Shown: positions 18,190 through 27,560 of the stretch, in pieces
Layout of the letters: each line of letters starts with the position of its first letter
Numbering within the stretch: the first letter of the stretch is position 1
From: Sphingomonas sp. J315
GTDB taxonomy: Bacteria; Pseudomonadota; Alphaproteobacteria; Sphingomonadales; Sphingomonadaceae
Length of the DNA stretch: 64,000 nt
Reading direction: 5' to 3'
NCBI RefSeq assembly: GCF_024666595.1
Contig: NZ_CP088296.1
Coordinates: forward strand, 1,302,001 to 1,366,000
The notes under the pieces: model-generated
Seen by the model: the letters and a program-made list of their open reading frames with translations, nothing else
Database searches by the model: none
Told to the model about the DNA's origin: nothing
Position numbers and translations under genes: made by a program

Positions 18190-18353
18190 GCCAGCGACCG
18201 CAGCATATCCGTGATCGTTCGGTTCCAGGAAGGAATTGACGTTTCGTCACATTGAACCGCGCGGCAGGATGCCGGGACGTCCGGCGGGTTCGGTAATTGG
18301 CTCAGCCGGACGGACAGCAAAACAAAGCAAAACATCATGGGGAGGAACGTCGC

Positions 18354-20669
18354 ATGACCCGCTTCACACGAATCCTGTTGGCACCGCTCGTCATGGGCAT
18401 CGCCGCGGGCACGGCACCTGCATTTGCCCAGACCAGCGCGCCTGACGCCCAGGTCGATCCGCAGCTCGAGCGTGGCACGCAGGAAATCGTCGTCACTGCG
18501 CGACGTCGCGAAGAACGGCTGCAGGACGTGCCGCTCGCGGTGACCGCGCTCACCTCGGACTCGCTGGTCGAAGCGAACATCGTCTCGGTCGCGGATCTGC
18601 CCCAGAAGGTGCCGGGCCTCACGATCCAGCCCTCGGCATTCGGCTCAAACGTGCTTCAGGTCGCGATCCGCGGCCAGCGCCAGTTCGATCCCTATATTAC
18701 CAAGGATCCGGCGGTGGCGGTATATTTTGCCGATGTCGTGCAGAACCGTCCGCAGGGACTGAACTCTGCCTTTTTCGACGTGGCATCGGTTCAGGTGCTA
18801 AAGGGGCCGCAGGGTACGCTGTTCGGCCGCAACACCACCGGCGGCGCGATGCTGATCACGCCGCAGGCGCCGACCGACCGGTTCGAGGGCTATGTCGTCG
18901 GCGGCTACGGTAACTATGATGCCTGGCGGCTCGAAGGCGCAGTGAACGTCCCTCTGGCAGACTGGGCCAAGCTGCGCGTCGCCGGATCGCTCCAGCGTCG
19001 CGACGGGTTCACCAACAATGTCACCACCGGCCAAAAGCTCGATGACGAGCACAAGGACAATTGGCGGGTGTCGCTGACCCTGTCGCCGGCGGATGGCATC
19101 GAGAACCGGACGGTTGTCAGCGGGTTCCGCGCCGACGAAAACGGCATCGGCTATAAGCTGCTCGGCCGGCTTCCGGGGATCGGCTTTGGCTCCGCCCCCA
19201 ACGTGGTCGCAGAACTCGACCGGGTGAACGCGCTCCCGTTTCACAGCACGACCAGCGACCTTGTCCTCGAGACGAAGATCAAAACCTTCTCGGTCTCCAA
19301 CGTGACCGAAATCGACATCGCCCAGGGGGTCACGCTCAAGAATATCGCAGGCTATCGCTTCGTAAGTTCCAGCATCCCGTTCGATCTCGACGGGTCCAGC
19401 CTGACATTCACCGATGCAGCCGGCAGCATCATTCCCTACTTCCCGTCACGTGAAGACATGACGGTGCGGCAATATAGCGACGAGCTTCAGCTGCTTGGCA
19501 CGATCTTCGACGGCAGCCTCGACTATATTCTGGGCGGCTTCTATTTCCTTGAGCGCGGCAGCGACCGCCAGCAGACCGGCGGCCAGGGCGGTGTCTCCGC
19601 CGGCGGGATTTATCAGGGCGACCGCGTCACCTTCGCTGACCCGGTCCGCAATCAGAGCTATTCGGCCTTTGCCCAGTTCACCTGGCGCCCGGCCTTCGCG
19701 CCCGGGCTTTCATTCACCGCAGGTGGACGCCAGACCCATGATCTTCGCCAGCTCACCACGCGCAACATCGTCAGCAATGGCAGCTGCCGCCTGGTCGACG
19801 GCGCCGGCGTGCCGCTGAACCCGTGCATGACCTCCTATTCGAAGAGCTATGACAAGTTCACCTATTCGCTCACCGCGGACTATAAGATCGCCCGCGGTGT
19901 GCTGGTCTATCTCGCCCATCGTACCGGCTACCGCACGGGTGGCTTCAACATTTCCGCGACGACGCCGGCCCAGTTCACGCCGTTCCTGCCCGAGGACGTG
20001 ACCGACTATGAAATCGGCGTGAAAACCGATTTCCGCATGGGTAACGGCAAGGGACGGTTGAACATCGCCGCCTATACCCAGGACTATCGCAACATCCAGC
20101 GCAACCAGGGGTCGCTCATCAACGGGGTCTTCACCCAGACGATCGTCAATGCGGCGGAAGCGACGATCAAGGGCTTCGAGGTCGAGCTGCAGCTTCAACC
20201 GGTCGATTTCATCGATTTCGGCGTCAACATCGCCCATGTCGATGCAGCCTATCGCAGCTGGATTGCCAACGGCGTCGATCTTTCCGGCTCACAATTTGCC
20301 GGAACGCCGGAATGGACGATCGGCGCCAATTTCGGGCTGCGTATACCGCTTGGCAATGCCGGAGAGCTCGCGCCGCGGGTCGATCTCTACCATCAGACAA
20401 AGACCAACATGTCCGACAATAACTGGGTCGCGGCGCAACAGCGCGTGTCGCCGACGTCGATCATGCGTGACTATACGCTGGTGAATGCGCGGGTCGACCT
20501 GCGCGATATCGGCGGCAGCCGCATCAGCGCCAGCCTATGGGCGAAGAATCTGCTGAACGCCGAATATATCGCGAGCGGCACCGAGCTGGCCAATACGGGC
20601 CTTGGCTACACCGCAGGGTTTGTCGGTGCGCCACGCACCTATGGCTTCGAGGTCCGGTTCGACTTCTGA
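18354..20669 (+). CDS. TonB-dependent receptor
   Basis: A 771-residue outer-membrane receptor. There is a signal peptide ending AFAQ (about residue 24), then the TonB box QEIVVTARRREE, the plug (DVPLAVTALTSDSL; LKGPQGTLFGRNTTGG) and a long beta-barrel ending in the outer-membrane signature FEVRFDF. GGGGAGGAACGTCGC precedes the ATG. It probably imports the hydrophobic or bulky substrate used by the cluster, as is common in sphingomonads; there is no siderophore gene nearby. A strong bidirectional terminator follows. Confidence 0.93.
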   Translation: MTRFTRILLAPLVMGIAAGTAPAFAQTSAPDAQVDPQLERGTQEIVVTARRREERLQDVPLAVTALTSDSLVEANIVSVADLPQKVPGLTIQPSAFGSNVLQVAIRGQRQFDPYITKDPAVAVYFADVVQNRPQGLNSAFFDVASVQVLKGPQGTLFGRNTTGGAMLITPQAPTDRFEGYVVGGYGNYDAWRLEGAVNVPLADWAKLRVAGSLQRRDGFTNNVTTGQKLDDEHKDNWRVSLTLSPADGIENRTVVSGFRADENGIGYKLLGRLPGIGFGSAPNVVAELDRVNALPFHSTTSDLVLETKIKTFSVSNVTEIDIAQGVTLKNIAGYRFVSSSIPFDLDGSSLTFTDAAGSIIPYFPSREDMTVRQYSDELQLLGTIFDGSLDYILGGFYFLERGSDRQQTGGQGGVSAGGIYQGDRVTFADPVRNQSYSAFAQFTWRPAFAPGLSFTAGGRQTHDLRQLTTRNIVSNGSCRLVDGAGVPLNPCMTSYSKSYDKFTYSLTADYKIARGVLVYLAHRTGYRTGGFNISATTPAQFTPFLPEDVTDYEIGVKTDFRMGNGKGRLNIAAYTQDYRNIQRNQGSLINGVFTQTIVNAAEATIKGFEVELQLQPVDFIDFGVNIAHVDAAYRSWIANGVDLSGSQFAGTPEWTIGANFGLRIPLGNAGELAPRVDLYHQTKTNMSDNNWVAAQQRVSPTSIMRDYTLVNARVDLRDIGGSRISASLWAKNLLNAEYIASGTELANTGLGYTAGFVGAPRTYGFEVRFDF

Positions 20670-20688
20670 AGGGATAGGCGTCGAACAG

Positions 20689-20722
20689 AAAAGGGGAGCC
20701 GGTTTCGACCGGCTCCCCTTTT
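20689..20722. terminator. Bidirectional rho-independent terminator
   Basis: A perfect 15-bp stem (AAAAGGGGAGCCGGT) with a TTCG loop, ending in T on one side and starting with A on the other. It serves both the TonB receptor and the convergent ligase at 20745. Confidence 0.85.
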
Positions 20723-20744
20723 CATTACCGATGGGAGGCGGGGT

Positions 20745-22226
20745 TCAGGCCGGCTCAGTTTCGGCGAACAAGCGCCGGATCGCACCCAGATCGGCCTTGA
20801 GCGACGTCGTGCGCGGCAGCTGGTCAAGGATGAGGATGCGGGCCGGCACATGGTGCACGACCAGCATCTTCTTGGCGTAGTCGCGCAGCGCTTCCTCGCC
20901 GACGCGCGGTGCGCCGTCGCGTAGCTCGACCGCTGCGACAGGAACCTCGCCCAGCCGCGCGTCGGGCAGGCCGACAACGGCCGCGTCGAGGACCGAAGGA
21001 TGCTCCTGCAATGCCGAAACGATCTTTTCAGGCAGCACCTTGAACCCGCCCCGGACGATCGCACCGTCACCGCGTCCGCGGTGAAAGACGAAGCCATCCA
21101 CATCGATCGTCACCAGGTCGGTGGTGCGGATCCAGCCCTCCTTCACCACCGGCACGATCGCTTCGAGATATCCGACCTCGCCGGCAGCCACGGGTTCGCC
21201 CGTCTCGGGATCGGTGACACGCAGTTCGATGCCGGGGAGCGCCTTTCCAATCGCGCCGCGCTTGGTGTCGCGATAGGCTTCATAGAGCGCCGGGGTCCAG
21301 CTGATGATCGTCCCGCAAAACTCGGTCGCGCCATAAGCCCAGATGACCTTGACGTCATAGGCGGCTTCGAACTCATCCTGAAGCTCGGGCGAAAAGGCCG
21401 CGCCGCCGCCAAAGAAATATTGAACGCTCGCCATGTCCTCCCGCGTCACGCCCGCGTCGAGCGCCATTCGCGCAACCGTCGGCGGGCCGCTCAGGAATTT
21501 GGGGCGATGCTTGCGAACCGCCTCGATCCACTCGGGCACGTTGAACTTGTCGAGCAAGGTCGTGTGACGTTCGAGCATGACCCCGGCCACCAGATTGCAC
21601 ATCCCGCCAATGCCGCCATAGGGCCAGGTCAGAATATCCGGCTCGGGATCGATGCCCGTCCGCGCTGCGGCGACACTCTCCACGGCACGCGTCAGCATGC
21701 GGAAGGGAAACAGGATACGTTTCGGCTTCCCGGTCGTGCCGCTCGACAGGATCTCGATCCCGCGTTCCCCTTCGATCAAGGGACGGGGCCCGGGTTCCAT
21801 CCGTTCAAAACCCGCCGCCGCCTCGATCGCGATCGCATCGTGGTCGAGCAGGATCGCGGCGGCGCCCGTTGCACGAACCGCCGCTTCGAGCGCCGGTGTC
21901 CAGTCCCGCATGTCCGCGATTACCGCGCCGAACCGCGTTTCCTCGACTTCTGCCGCCATCGCTTCGGGCGACTGGATTGCGTAGATGGTGGTCAGTGCCC
22001 TCCCATAGGCAATGAGTCCGAGCATTGCCGCCGCGTGAAGCGGCCGATTGCGCACGACGACACCGATTCGAGCATCGTGCGGAACCTGCGCCGCATCGAG
22101 GAGCGAGATCGTCCGTTCGGCAAGCGCGTTGATCTCGCCGCGTGGGTAATCGCGCCGGCGATATTCAAACAGGTTATGAGCCGGCGCGCCGTTCAGCGAG
22201 GCTCGCAACTGCGCTATGAAATTCAT
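20745..22226 (-). CDS. AMP-binding acyl-CoA synthetase/ligase
   Basis: A 493-residue adenylate-forming enzyme with the ATP loop EILSSGTTGKPKRI, the YGATEFCGT motif and a late RGRGDGAIVRGGFKVLPEK hinge. The C-terminal catalytic Lys is present in TTSLKADLG. I chose the ATG of MNFIAQLRA; the longer frame to 22250 adds a few weak residues. It is the second acid:CoA ligase in the cluster, transcribed away from the ferredoxin reductase. Its substrate is unknown. Confidence 0.88.
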   Translation of the reverse strand: MNFIAQLRASLNGAPAHNLFEYRRRDYPRGEINALAERTISLLDAAQVPHDARIGVVVRNRPLHAAAMLGLIAYGRALTTIYAIQSPEAMAAEVEETRFGAVIADMRDWTPALEAAVRATGAAAILLDHDAIAIEAAAGFERMEPGPRPLIEGERGIEILSSGTTGKPKRILFPFRMLTRAVESVAAARTGIDPEPDILTWPYGGIGGMCNLVAGVMLERHTTLLDKFNVPEWIEAVRKHRPKFLSGPPTVARMALDAGVTREDMASVQYFFGGGAAFSPELQDEFEAAYDVKVIWAYGATEFCGTIISWTPALYEAYRDTKRGAIGKALPGIELRVTDPETGEPVAAGEVGYLEAIVPVVKEGWIRTTDLVTIDVDGFVFHRGRGDGAIVRGGFKVLPEKIVSALQEHPSVLDAAVVGLPDARLGEVPVAAVELRDGAPRVGEEALRDYAKKMLVVHHVPARILILDQLPRTTSLKADLGAIRRLFAETEPA

Positions 22227-22562
22227 GCACCTCACCTTCATGGTCCGCATCGAATCTATCCCGCCCGGCCGCAGCTCGAAAGCCAGGGACCGCGAAACGG
22301 CGTATTCAGCATAAGGCTGATGCTTCGGCCGATGTGGACAAGATATTGGTCAACCTGGCCAACAAGGCCGTATGGCAAATCAATGTGCGCGTAGTGGCAA
22401 TGGATGAGGTCAGGCCGCAACGGCAAAGGCCAGGCCTGTTGGGACGGTCAGGGTATCGCCAGTGACGGCGCCGCCGCTGCGCGCTCCAGCAGGGTCCGAA
22501 CCCGCCGCGACGGTCGCGACGCTTCCTCGCGCGCCACCAACTCAAGCTTGGGAACAGGACAG
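22227..22562. other. Divergent intergenic region
   Basis: This stretch separates the ligase (minus) and the ferredoxin reductase (plus), so both promoters must lie here. An imperfect inverted repeat TTGGTCAACCTGGCCAA at 22346-22362 could be an operator. I see no gene. Confidence 0.4.
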
Positions 22563-23792
22563 ATGACGATCGGCTATGATGTGGTGATCGTGGGGGCCGG
22601 ACATGGCGGCGCGCAGGCGGCGATCGCGCTGCGCCAGGCCAAGTTCGAGGGGAGCATCGCGGTCATCGGCGACGAGCCCGAGCTGCCCTATGAGCGCCCG
22701 CCGCTGTCGAAGGAGTATTTCTCGGGCGAGAAGGCGTTCGAGCGCATCCTGATCCGCCCCGCTGCCTTCTGGGAAGAGCGCAAGGTCGAAATGCTGCTCG
22801 GCCGCCGCGTCGCCAGCATCGACCCCGAGGGCCACAGCGTCACCACCGCTGATGGCGCGACGATCGGCTATGGCCATCTGATCTGGGCGGCGGGCGGCTC
22901 GCCGCGCCGGCTCGGCTGTGGCGGCGGCGACGCCATGGGCGTCCACACGGTCCGCACCCGCGCCGATGCCGACCGGATGGTCGCCGAACTGCCCGACGTG
23001 ACCCAGGCGGTCGTGATCGGCGGCGGCTATATCGGGCTTGAGGCTGCGGCGGTGCTTGCCAAGGCTGGCAAGAAGGTCGTGCTGCTCGAAGCGCTCGACC
23101 GGGTGCTGGCGCGCGTCGCGGGCGAACCGCTGTCGCGCTTCTTCGAGGGCGAGCATCGCGCACATGGCGTTGACGTGCGGCTGGGCGTCGCGGTCGACTG
23201 CATCGAGACCGTTGACGGCAAGGCGACCGGTGTGCACCTCAAGGACGGCGAAGTGATCCCGGCGGAAATGGTGATCGTCGGCATCGGCATCATCCCGGCG
23301 GTTCAGCCGCTGATCGATGCCGGGGCCGAGGGCGGCAACGGCGTCGCGGTGGACGGACATTGCCGCACCTCGCTGCCCGATGTCCTCGCAATCGGCGACT
23401 GCGCGCTCCACGCCAATCATTATGCCGACGACATGCCAGTGCGGCTGGAATCGGTCCAGAACGCCAACGACCAGGCGACCGTCGCCGCCAAGACCATCGC
23501 CGGGGTCGAGGCGCATTATGATGCGGTGCCGTGGTTCTGGTCGAACCAGTACGACTTGAAGCTCCAGACCGTCGGCCTTTCGACCGGCCATGACGCCAGC
23601 GTGGTGCGCGGCGATCCGGCAACGCGCAGCTTCTCGGTCATCTACCTGAAGGACGGCCACGTCATCGCCCTCGACTGCGTCAACGCGACCAAGGACTATG
23701 TCCAGGGCCGCAAGCTGGTGGTCGAGCGGCTCACAATCGATCCGGTGAAGCTCGTCGACGCGGAGACAGCGTTGAAGGAGTTGGCCGGCTAG
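22563..23792 (+). CDS. FAD-dependent ferredoxin/rubredoxin reductase
   Basis: A 409-residue flavoprotein. The FAD fold is [17 protein letters not shown] (7-23), a second Rossmann motif [16 protein letters not shown] (about 149-164) binds NAD(P)H, and LAIGDCALH is the late FAD motif. The C-terminal reductase domain is complete. Such proteins pass electrons from NAD(P)H to a 2Fe-2S ferredoxin feeding a P450 or a ring-hydroxylating oxygenase. No ferredoxin or oxygenase is in this window, so the partner must be elsewhere. The ATG follows GGAACAGGACAG. Confidence 0.9.
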   Translation: MTIGYDVVIVGAGHGGAQAAIALRQAKFEGSIAVIGDEPELPYERPPLSKEYFSGEKAFERILIRPAAFWEERKVEMLLGRRVASIDPEGHSVTTADGATIGYGHLIWAAGGSPRRLGCGGGDAMGVHTVRTRADADRMVAELPDVTQAVVIGGGYIGLEAAAVLAKAGKKVVLLEALDRVLARVAGEPLSRFFEGEHRAHGVDVRLGVAVDCIETVDGKATGVHLKDGEVIPAEMVIVGIGIIPAVQPLIDAGAEGGNGVAVDGHCRTSLPDVLAIGDCALHANHYADDMPVRLESVQNANDQATVAAKTIAGVEAHYDAVPWFWSNQYDLKLQTVGLSTGHDASVVRGDPATRSFSVIYLKDGHVIALDCVNATKDYVQGRKLVVERLTIDPVKLVDAETALKELAG

Positions 23793-24052
23793 GATCGTAG
23801 CTCCGCCCTTCACATGAGGGGGACTGGCGATCCGAAGTACCCTCGTGCCGGTGCCCGGGCATTCATTGGCCAAGTATCAAGGATCCCTTGGCCAAAGCCG
23901 AGACGCGCCTTGCCTCCGGCCTCTCGGATCCTCGGTTGACGCCACAAGTGCGATTGCCGCCGTCCCCCACAAACGCGCGCCCTCTTGAACCTCAACGAGT
24001 CGATTTCCTATTCTCGTTTCGAGCGGGGATTTTGGAAACGGAGGGACGAGAA

Positions 24053-24223
24053 ATGCCCCGGCAAGACGCCGAATATTATGCGGCCCGTGCGAAGCAGGAG
24101 CGGGCCATGGCGGAGGCAGCGAATGATAGCTGCGCCCGCCGGACGCATCAGATGCTGGCGGAGCATTACCAACGCATAGCGGATGGTGCCTTGCGCGAGA
24201 TCGGGCCGCTCGAACGGGCATAG
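24053..24223 (+). CDS. Small conserved alphaproteobacterial protein
   Basis: A 56-residue protein (MPRQDAEYYAARAKQERAM...) rich in Ala, Glu and Arg, predicted to be one or two helices. It belongs to a type of small protein with the pattern YAARAxxERAMA...RxxHxxLAxxY that recurs in sphingomonads; the function is unknown. GGAGGGACGAGAA precedes the ATG, the main reason to accept it. It stands alone, with a hairpin 90 bp downstream. Confidence 0.7.
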   Translation: MPRQDAEYYAARAKQERAMAEAANDSCARRTHQMLAEHYQRIADGALREIGPLERA

Positions 24224-24314
24224 TGTTGAGGATTACCCGCCCAGCTGAAATGCGCCCCCCACTTTCACCATAGAATTAATGGTTTACGAGATCCGAAAGC
24301 GGTCCTTTAATGCA

Positions 24315-24346
24315 ACTGGCGCCGGCCCCCGGGAGCCGACGCCAGT
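24315..24346. terminator. Possible terminator hairpin
   Basis: Arms ACTGGCGCCGG and CCGACGCCAGT pair with one mismatch around a ten-base loop, between the small protein and the convergent hydrolase. There is no clear T tract. Confidence 0.35.
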
Positions 24347-24366
24347 ACATATGATCAGATGACGGT

Positions 24367-25137
24367 CTATTCAGAGCCCTTCGCCGCCTTCTCGATTATG
24401 GCGGCGACGGCGGCCGGTTTCGAGACATAGAGCGCGTGGCTGGCCGCGACCTCCTCGACCTTGGCGCCGGCGCGGGCAGCCATCTGGCGCTGTGCCGCGG
24501 GCGGGATCATCTTGTCCTCGCTCGCCACCAGATACCAGCTCGGCTTCACCCGCCATGCGGGGGTGGTCACCTTGCCGTCCAGCGCGGCGACGCCCCAGGG
24601 AACCTGCGAGTCCGCCATGAACGCCGCGAGATCGGGGCGGACATCGGCGGCGAATGAGGCCGCGAACCTGACCTTGTCGAGGAACAGGAAGCCGTCCTTG
24701 GGCGGCAGGATCGGCGGCACAGGCGCACCCGGCACGGGGTTGGCGATCAGGCTCGACACCGACTCGCCTTTGTCCGGCGCGAAGGCGGCGATGTAGACGA
24801 CGCCGGCGACCTTGGGGTCGGTGCCCGCTTCGGAGACGACCACCCCGCCATAGCTGTGGCCGACCAGGATCACCTTGCCCTCGGCGGCGGCGATCGCACG
24901 CTTGGTGACCGCGACGTCATCCTCGAGCGAGAGGGTCGGGTTCTGGACGATGGTCACCTTGTAGCCGTCCTTCTTGAGGATCTTGTAGACGTCCATCCAG
25001 CCCGAGCCATCGACGAAGCCGCCATGGACGAGAACCACCGACTTGACCGGCTCACCGGCCTTGTCCTGGGCGATGGCGGGAGCCGCACCCAGAGCGAGCG
25101 AGGCAGCGGCAGCGAGAAGCTTGTTCGACTTGGTCAT
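24367..25137 (-). CDS. Secreted alpha/beta hydrolase
   Basis: A 256-residue alpha/beta hydrolase. Signal peptide MTKSNKLLAAAASLALGAAP with cleavage near AIAQD; nucleophile elbow GHSYGGVV (about 94-101); oxyanion segment VLVHGGFVDGSGW; acid in SEDKMIPP; His in ASHALYVSKP. The family includes esterases and quorum-quenching or haloperoxidase-like members. It is divergent from an OhrR-type regulator, with palindromes in the shared promoter, so it may be part of a peroxide- or electrophile-induced response; that is inferred. Confidence 0.9.
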   Translation of the reverse strand: MTKSNKLLAAAASLALGAAPAIAQDKAGEPVKSVVLVHGGFVDGSGWMDVYKILKKDGYKVTIVQNPTLSLEDDVAVTKRAIAAAEGKVILVGHSYGGVVVSEAGTDPKVAGVVYIAAFAPDKGESVSSLIANPVPGAPVPPILPPKDGFLFLDKVRFAASFAADVRPDLAAFMADSQVPWGVAALDGKVTTPAWRVKPSWYLVASEDKMIPPAAQRQMAARAGAKVEEVAASHALYVSKPAAVAAIIEKAAKGSE

Positions 25138-25170
25138 GATCAGTCTCCTTCCTTAATTTGCTGCGATATT

Positions 25171-25186
25171 ATTTATCGCGATAAAT
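25171..25186. promoter_or_regulatory. Palindromic operator 1 for the OhrR-type regulator
   Basis: ATTTATCGCGATAAAT is a perfect 16-bp palindrome just upstream of the hydrolase gene. Such A/T-armed palindromes are usual for MarR/OhrR binding. A related copy is at 25228. Confidence 0.65.
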
Positions 25187-25227
25187 GTTTACTACTCTTC
25201 ACATCGCGGCCTTGTCCAGCAGAAAAT

Positions 25228-25237
25228 TATCGCGATA
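25228..25237. promoter_or_regulatory. Palindromic operator 2 for the OhrR-type regulator
   Basis: TATCGCGATA, the core of the palindrome at 25171, lies 43 bp before the regulator start, so the regulator may control its own gene as well. Confidence 0.55.
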
Positions 25238-25279
25238 TGTATTTTTGTGATAAGAGATTGATTCGGAAGTGAGGATTTG

Positions 25280-25726
25280 ATGACCCAGACCACCAGCGAA
25301 CCGCTGCCGCTCGACGCGCAGCTCTGTTTTTCGCTCTATTCGACGACGATCGCGATCAACCGGCTCTACAAGCCGATGCTCGATTCGCTCGGCGTGACCT
25401 ACCCCCAATATCTGGTGCTGAGCACCTTGTGGGAGAAGGACGGCCAGACGATCTCGGCGATTGCCGACCGGCTGGCGCTCGAGCCAAGCACGATCACGCC
25501 GCTGATGAAGCGGCTCGAGGCCGCAGGCTTCGTCTCGCGTCAGCGCAACCCGAACGACGAACGCCAGGTGCAGGTGTTCCTCACCGCCAAGGGCAAGGCC
25601 CTGCGCCGCGAGGCCTCGTGCCTCACCGATGCGCTGCTCGAAAACTCCGGATTGAAGGTTGAGGAGATGATCGCCCTCAACGATCAGGTGCAGCGTTTGC
25701 GCGGCGCGCTGGGAGGAAAATCGTAA
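25280..25726 (+). CDS. MarR/OhrR-family transcriptional regulator
   Basis: A 148-residue winged-helix repressor. Cys16 in DAQLCFSLYSTT and the following LGVTYPQYLVLSTLWE match OhrR, where this Cys senses organic peroxides. The DNA-binding part is ISAIADRLALEPSTITPLMKRL with wing NPNDERQVQV. ATG is preceded by GTGAGGATT. Genuine ohrR usually sits beside ohr; here the partner is a secreted alpha/beta hydrolase instead, so the sensed compound may differ. Confidence 0.9.
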   Translation: MTQTTSEPLPLDAQLCFSLYSTTIAINRLYKPMLDSLGVTYPQYLVLSTLWEKDGQTISAIADRLALEPSTITPLMKRLEAAGFVSRQRNPNDERQVQVFLTAKGKALRREASCLTDALLENSGLKVEEMIALNDQVQRLRGALGGKS

Positions 25727-26090
25727 GCAGCTGCCGTGGCATTCAGCCAAGTGCCGGATCGATCTCCGAGCATATGCGGGCGACAAGCCCGATCCCGAGC
25801 AAACCGGCGCCATCTCAGAATGCAAGCTACATGCGAACCGGCGCTGGGTATTGGAAGCGGCAATGACCGCGAAGTAAGGCTTCAGATTGCACGCGACAGC
25901 TTTGCGCCTCGTTGCGGCCCTTTGAGCCAGACGGTTCAAGCTGGAAGACTGCCGCCAGTTCAGCCCGGCTGTAAACGCCCGTATTCATCCTCGTCCGCCG
26001 TGTCATCGATGATAGCCTCTGTGTGCATCAGACGGCGGTTCGCTGTTCGACATGGTGTCAACGGCAGCCTTCTGGTGAAGGAGGTTCCAC
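25727..26090. other. Stretch without a recognised gene
   Basis: I see no credible coding frame with a ribosome site here on either strand. The last 20 bases carry AAGGAGGTT for the gene at 26091. No repeat stands out. Confidence 0.4.
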
Positions 26091-26585
26091 ATGACGACCC
26101 TGATTCCGGCGCAAACCGAGAAGAGTACTCGATCCGAGAGTATCGAGGCGGAACTCACCGCACTTGGGACAAGGCTTCGTATCATCAGCAACATTGAACG
26201 AGGATACGGGGTGGTTCCCGTACTCGAAGCTGGTGCGGTTCTGCTCCAACCCGGAGAGGTTGCGGTCTACAAGGAGGAGCGCCCCTACGAACTGGTGGCG
26301 GGTCTGTATTGCCTCGAGCACCAACGTCCTGTTGCGGACTCCCGTTTGCCCGACAGCCCGCGTTTGATTTCGCGTGAGGTGGTTTACGCCAGACCTTATT
26401 CCGGACCTGGCAAGATCGAGACCGGCAGCGCGTGGGAATATGTCGCGCTCCATTCTCAGGTGGTGAACGGTGCTCGGCGGTATGCGCGGCCGGAGGGTCC
26501 CATCTATCTTTGGGCGCTCAACACGCTGCTGTTAGGGCCGGTGGTCGGCATCTATGCGCCGGTCGCCTTCGCGGGGGAGTGTTGA
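26091..26585 (+). CDS. Hypothetical protein
   Basis: A 164-residue protein of unknown family. It is preceded by the consensus ribosome site AAGGAGGTT with six bases to the ATG, among the strongest in the window. No signal peptide or transmembrane helix is clear; the C-terminus LWALNTLLLGPVVGIYAP is hydrophobic enough for one possible membrane segment. It is followed after two bases by the gene at 26588, forming a two-gene operon closed by a terminator at 27297. No function is proposed. Confidence 0.6.
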   Translation: MTTLIPAQTEKSTRSESIEAELTALGTRLRIISNIERGYGVVPVLEAGAVLLQPGEVAVYKEERPYELVAGLYCLEHQRPVADSRLPDSPRLISREVVYARPYSGPGKIETGSAWEYVALHSQVVNGARRYARPEGPIYLWALNTLLLGPVVGIYAPVAFAGEC

Positions 26586-26587
26586 TC

Positions 26588-27250
26588 ATGGGGCCGCTCC
26601 CTCTTCATGTCGCCGCCAGCGGCGAGCCGATTCCTGCGCTGCATGGCCATCGTTCCGAAGGGCCCGATATGCGCCACGCCCCGTCCATCCCCAACATGCT
26701 CGACGAACTCGAGCACTTTGTGCGCGACGAGGACGTAGTTGGATACACAGAGCGGTTTCGCGCGCTGCTCGACACGATCGGCGTCAACGTGTCGGTCGCT
26801 ATCGAGCGCGACGGTACCGAATGCCTGATGGTCGGCAGCCGGTGCGATTCTCAAATTCGCCATCGGTCGCGCTGGATACATTTTCTCTTCGAACATTTCG
26901 ATCGAGATGAGCAGCGACGAAGCTATTTGATTCGTCAGTTACGCAGGGAAGGCTGGTTCACGGACGATCGCCCATCCAATCCGCGCCAAACGACGGCCGC
27001 TATCCGTGATTTCCTGAAATTTGAAGGACGTATCCTGCTCGATCCGCAGGGCCATCTTGGCGAAGGGGGCGGCATTCCTCGCGCGATGCTGGAAGGAAAC
27101 GCGGATGAAGTAGCAGCATGCAGGCAGGCGTGCCGTGCCTATTTCGACATTCGCCGACGTTGGAGTGCGGATCGACAGATCGAGCGTGTGGTTCGCATGC
27201 TGGGTCGTCAGATCGACAATGGCTGGATCGTTCTGGAGGCGCAGGCATGA
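26588..27250 (+). CDS. Hypothetical protein
   Basis: A 220-residue protein of unknown family, in an operon with the gene at 26091. It is rich in Arg, Asp and Glu (FLFEHFDRDEQRRSYLIRQLRREGW), predicted to be helical, and has no membrane segment. ATG at 26588 is chosen since it follows the previous stop directly; an inner ATG reading MRHAPSIPNM is possible. A nucleic-acid or protein-binding role would fit its charge, but nothing shows it. Confidence 0.55.
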   Translation: MGPLPLHVAASGEPIPALHGHRSEGPDMRHAPSIPNMLDELEHFVRDEDVVGYTERFRALLDTIGVNVSVAIERDGTECLMVGSRCDSQIRHRSRWIHFLFEHFDRDEQRRSYLIRQLRREGWFTDDRPSNPRQTTAAIRDFLKFEGRILLDPQGHLGEGGGIPRAMLEGNADEVAACRQACRAYFDIRRRWSADRQIERVVRMLGRQIDNGWIVLEAQA

Positions 27251-27296
27251 GCAGGCAACTCTCCGGTTTGCGTGCTCGCTGATTGCTCGATGATAA

Positions 27297-27326
27297 GGGC
27301 GATCAATCGCTCCAGATTGATCGCCC
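27297..27326 (+). terminator. Rho-independent terminator
   Basis: A perfect 12-bp stem GGGCGATCAATC/GATTGATCGCCC with a six-base loop, followed by TATTTC, ends the two-gene operon at 26091-27250. Confidence 0.75.
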
Positions 27327-27560
27327 TATTTCAATCGTTGGCGCCGTTATGCGCCTAGTCGCGGTCGTTCAGGAAACCATCCGTAGTGCTGGAAATGCTA
27401 AACGGGGTCGTTGATTGAAGCGGTGCGATGCCGAAGTGGCTCTTTAGGACAACCGTCCAAAGTACCAAAAGCCATTGCTCGGTTTTTGCTCGCCTTGCTC
27501 GCAACCGCTAGGCTTCTGGTCTTGCGTTGCAGGAACCGAAACTGTGGGGAGCAGGACTAT

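Noticed and set aside
22542..23873. A 443-codon minus-strand frame
   Set aside because: Antisense shadow of the ferredoxin reductase, which has intact FAD and NAD motifs.
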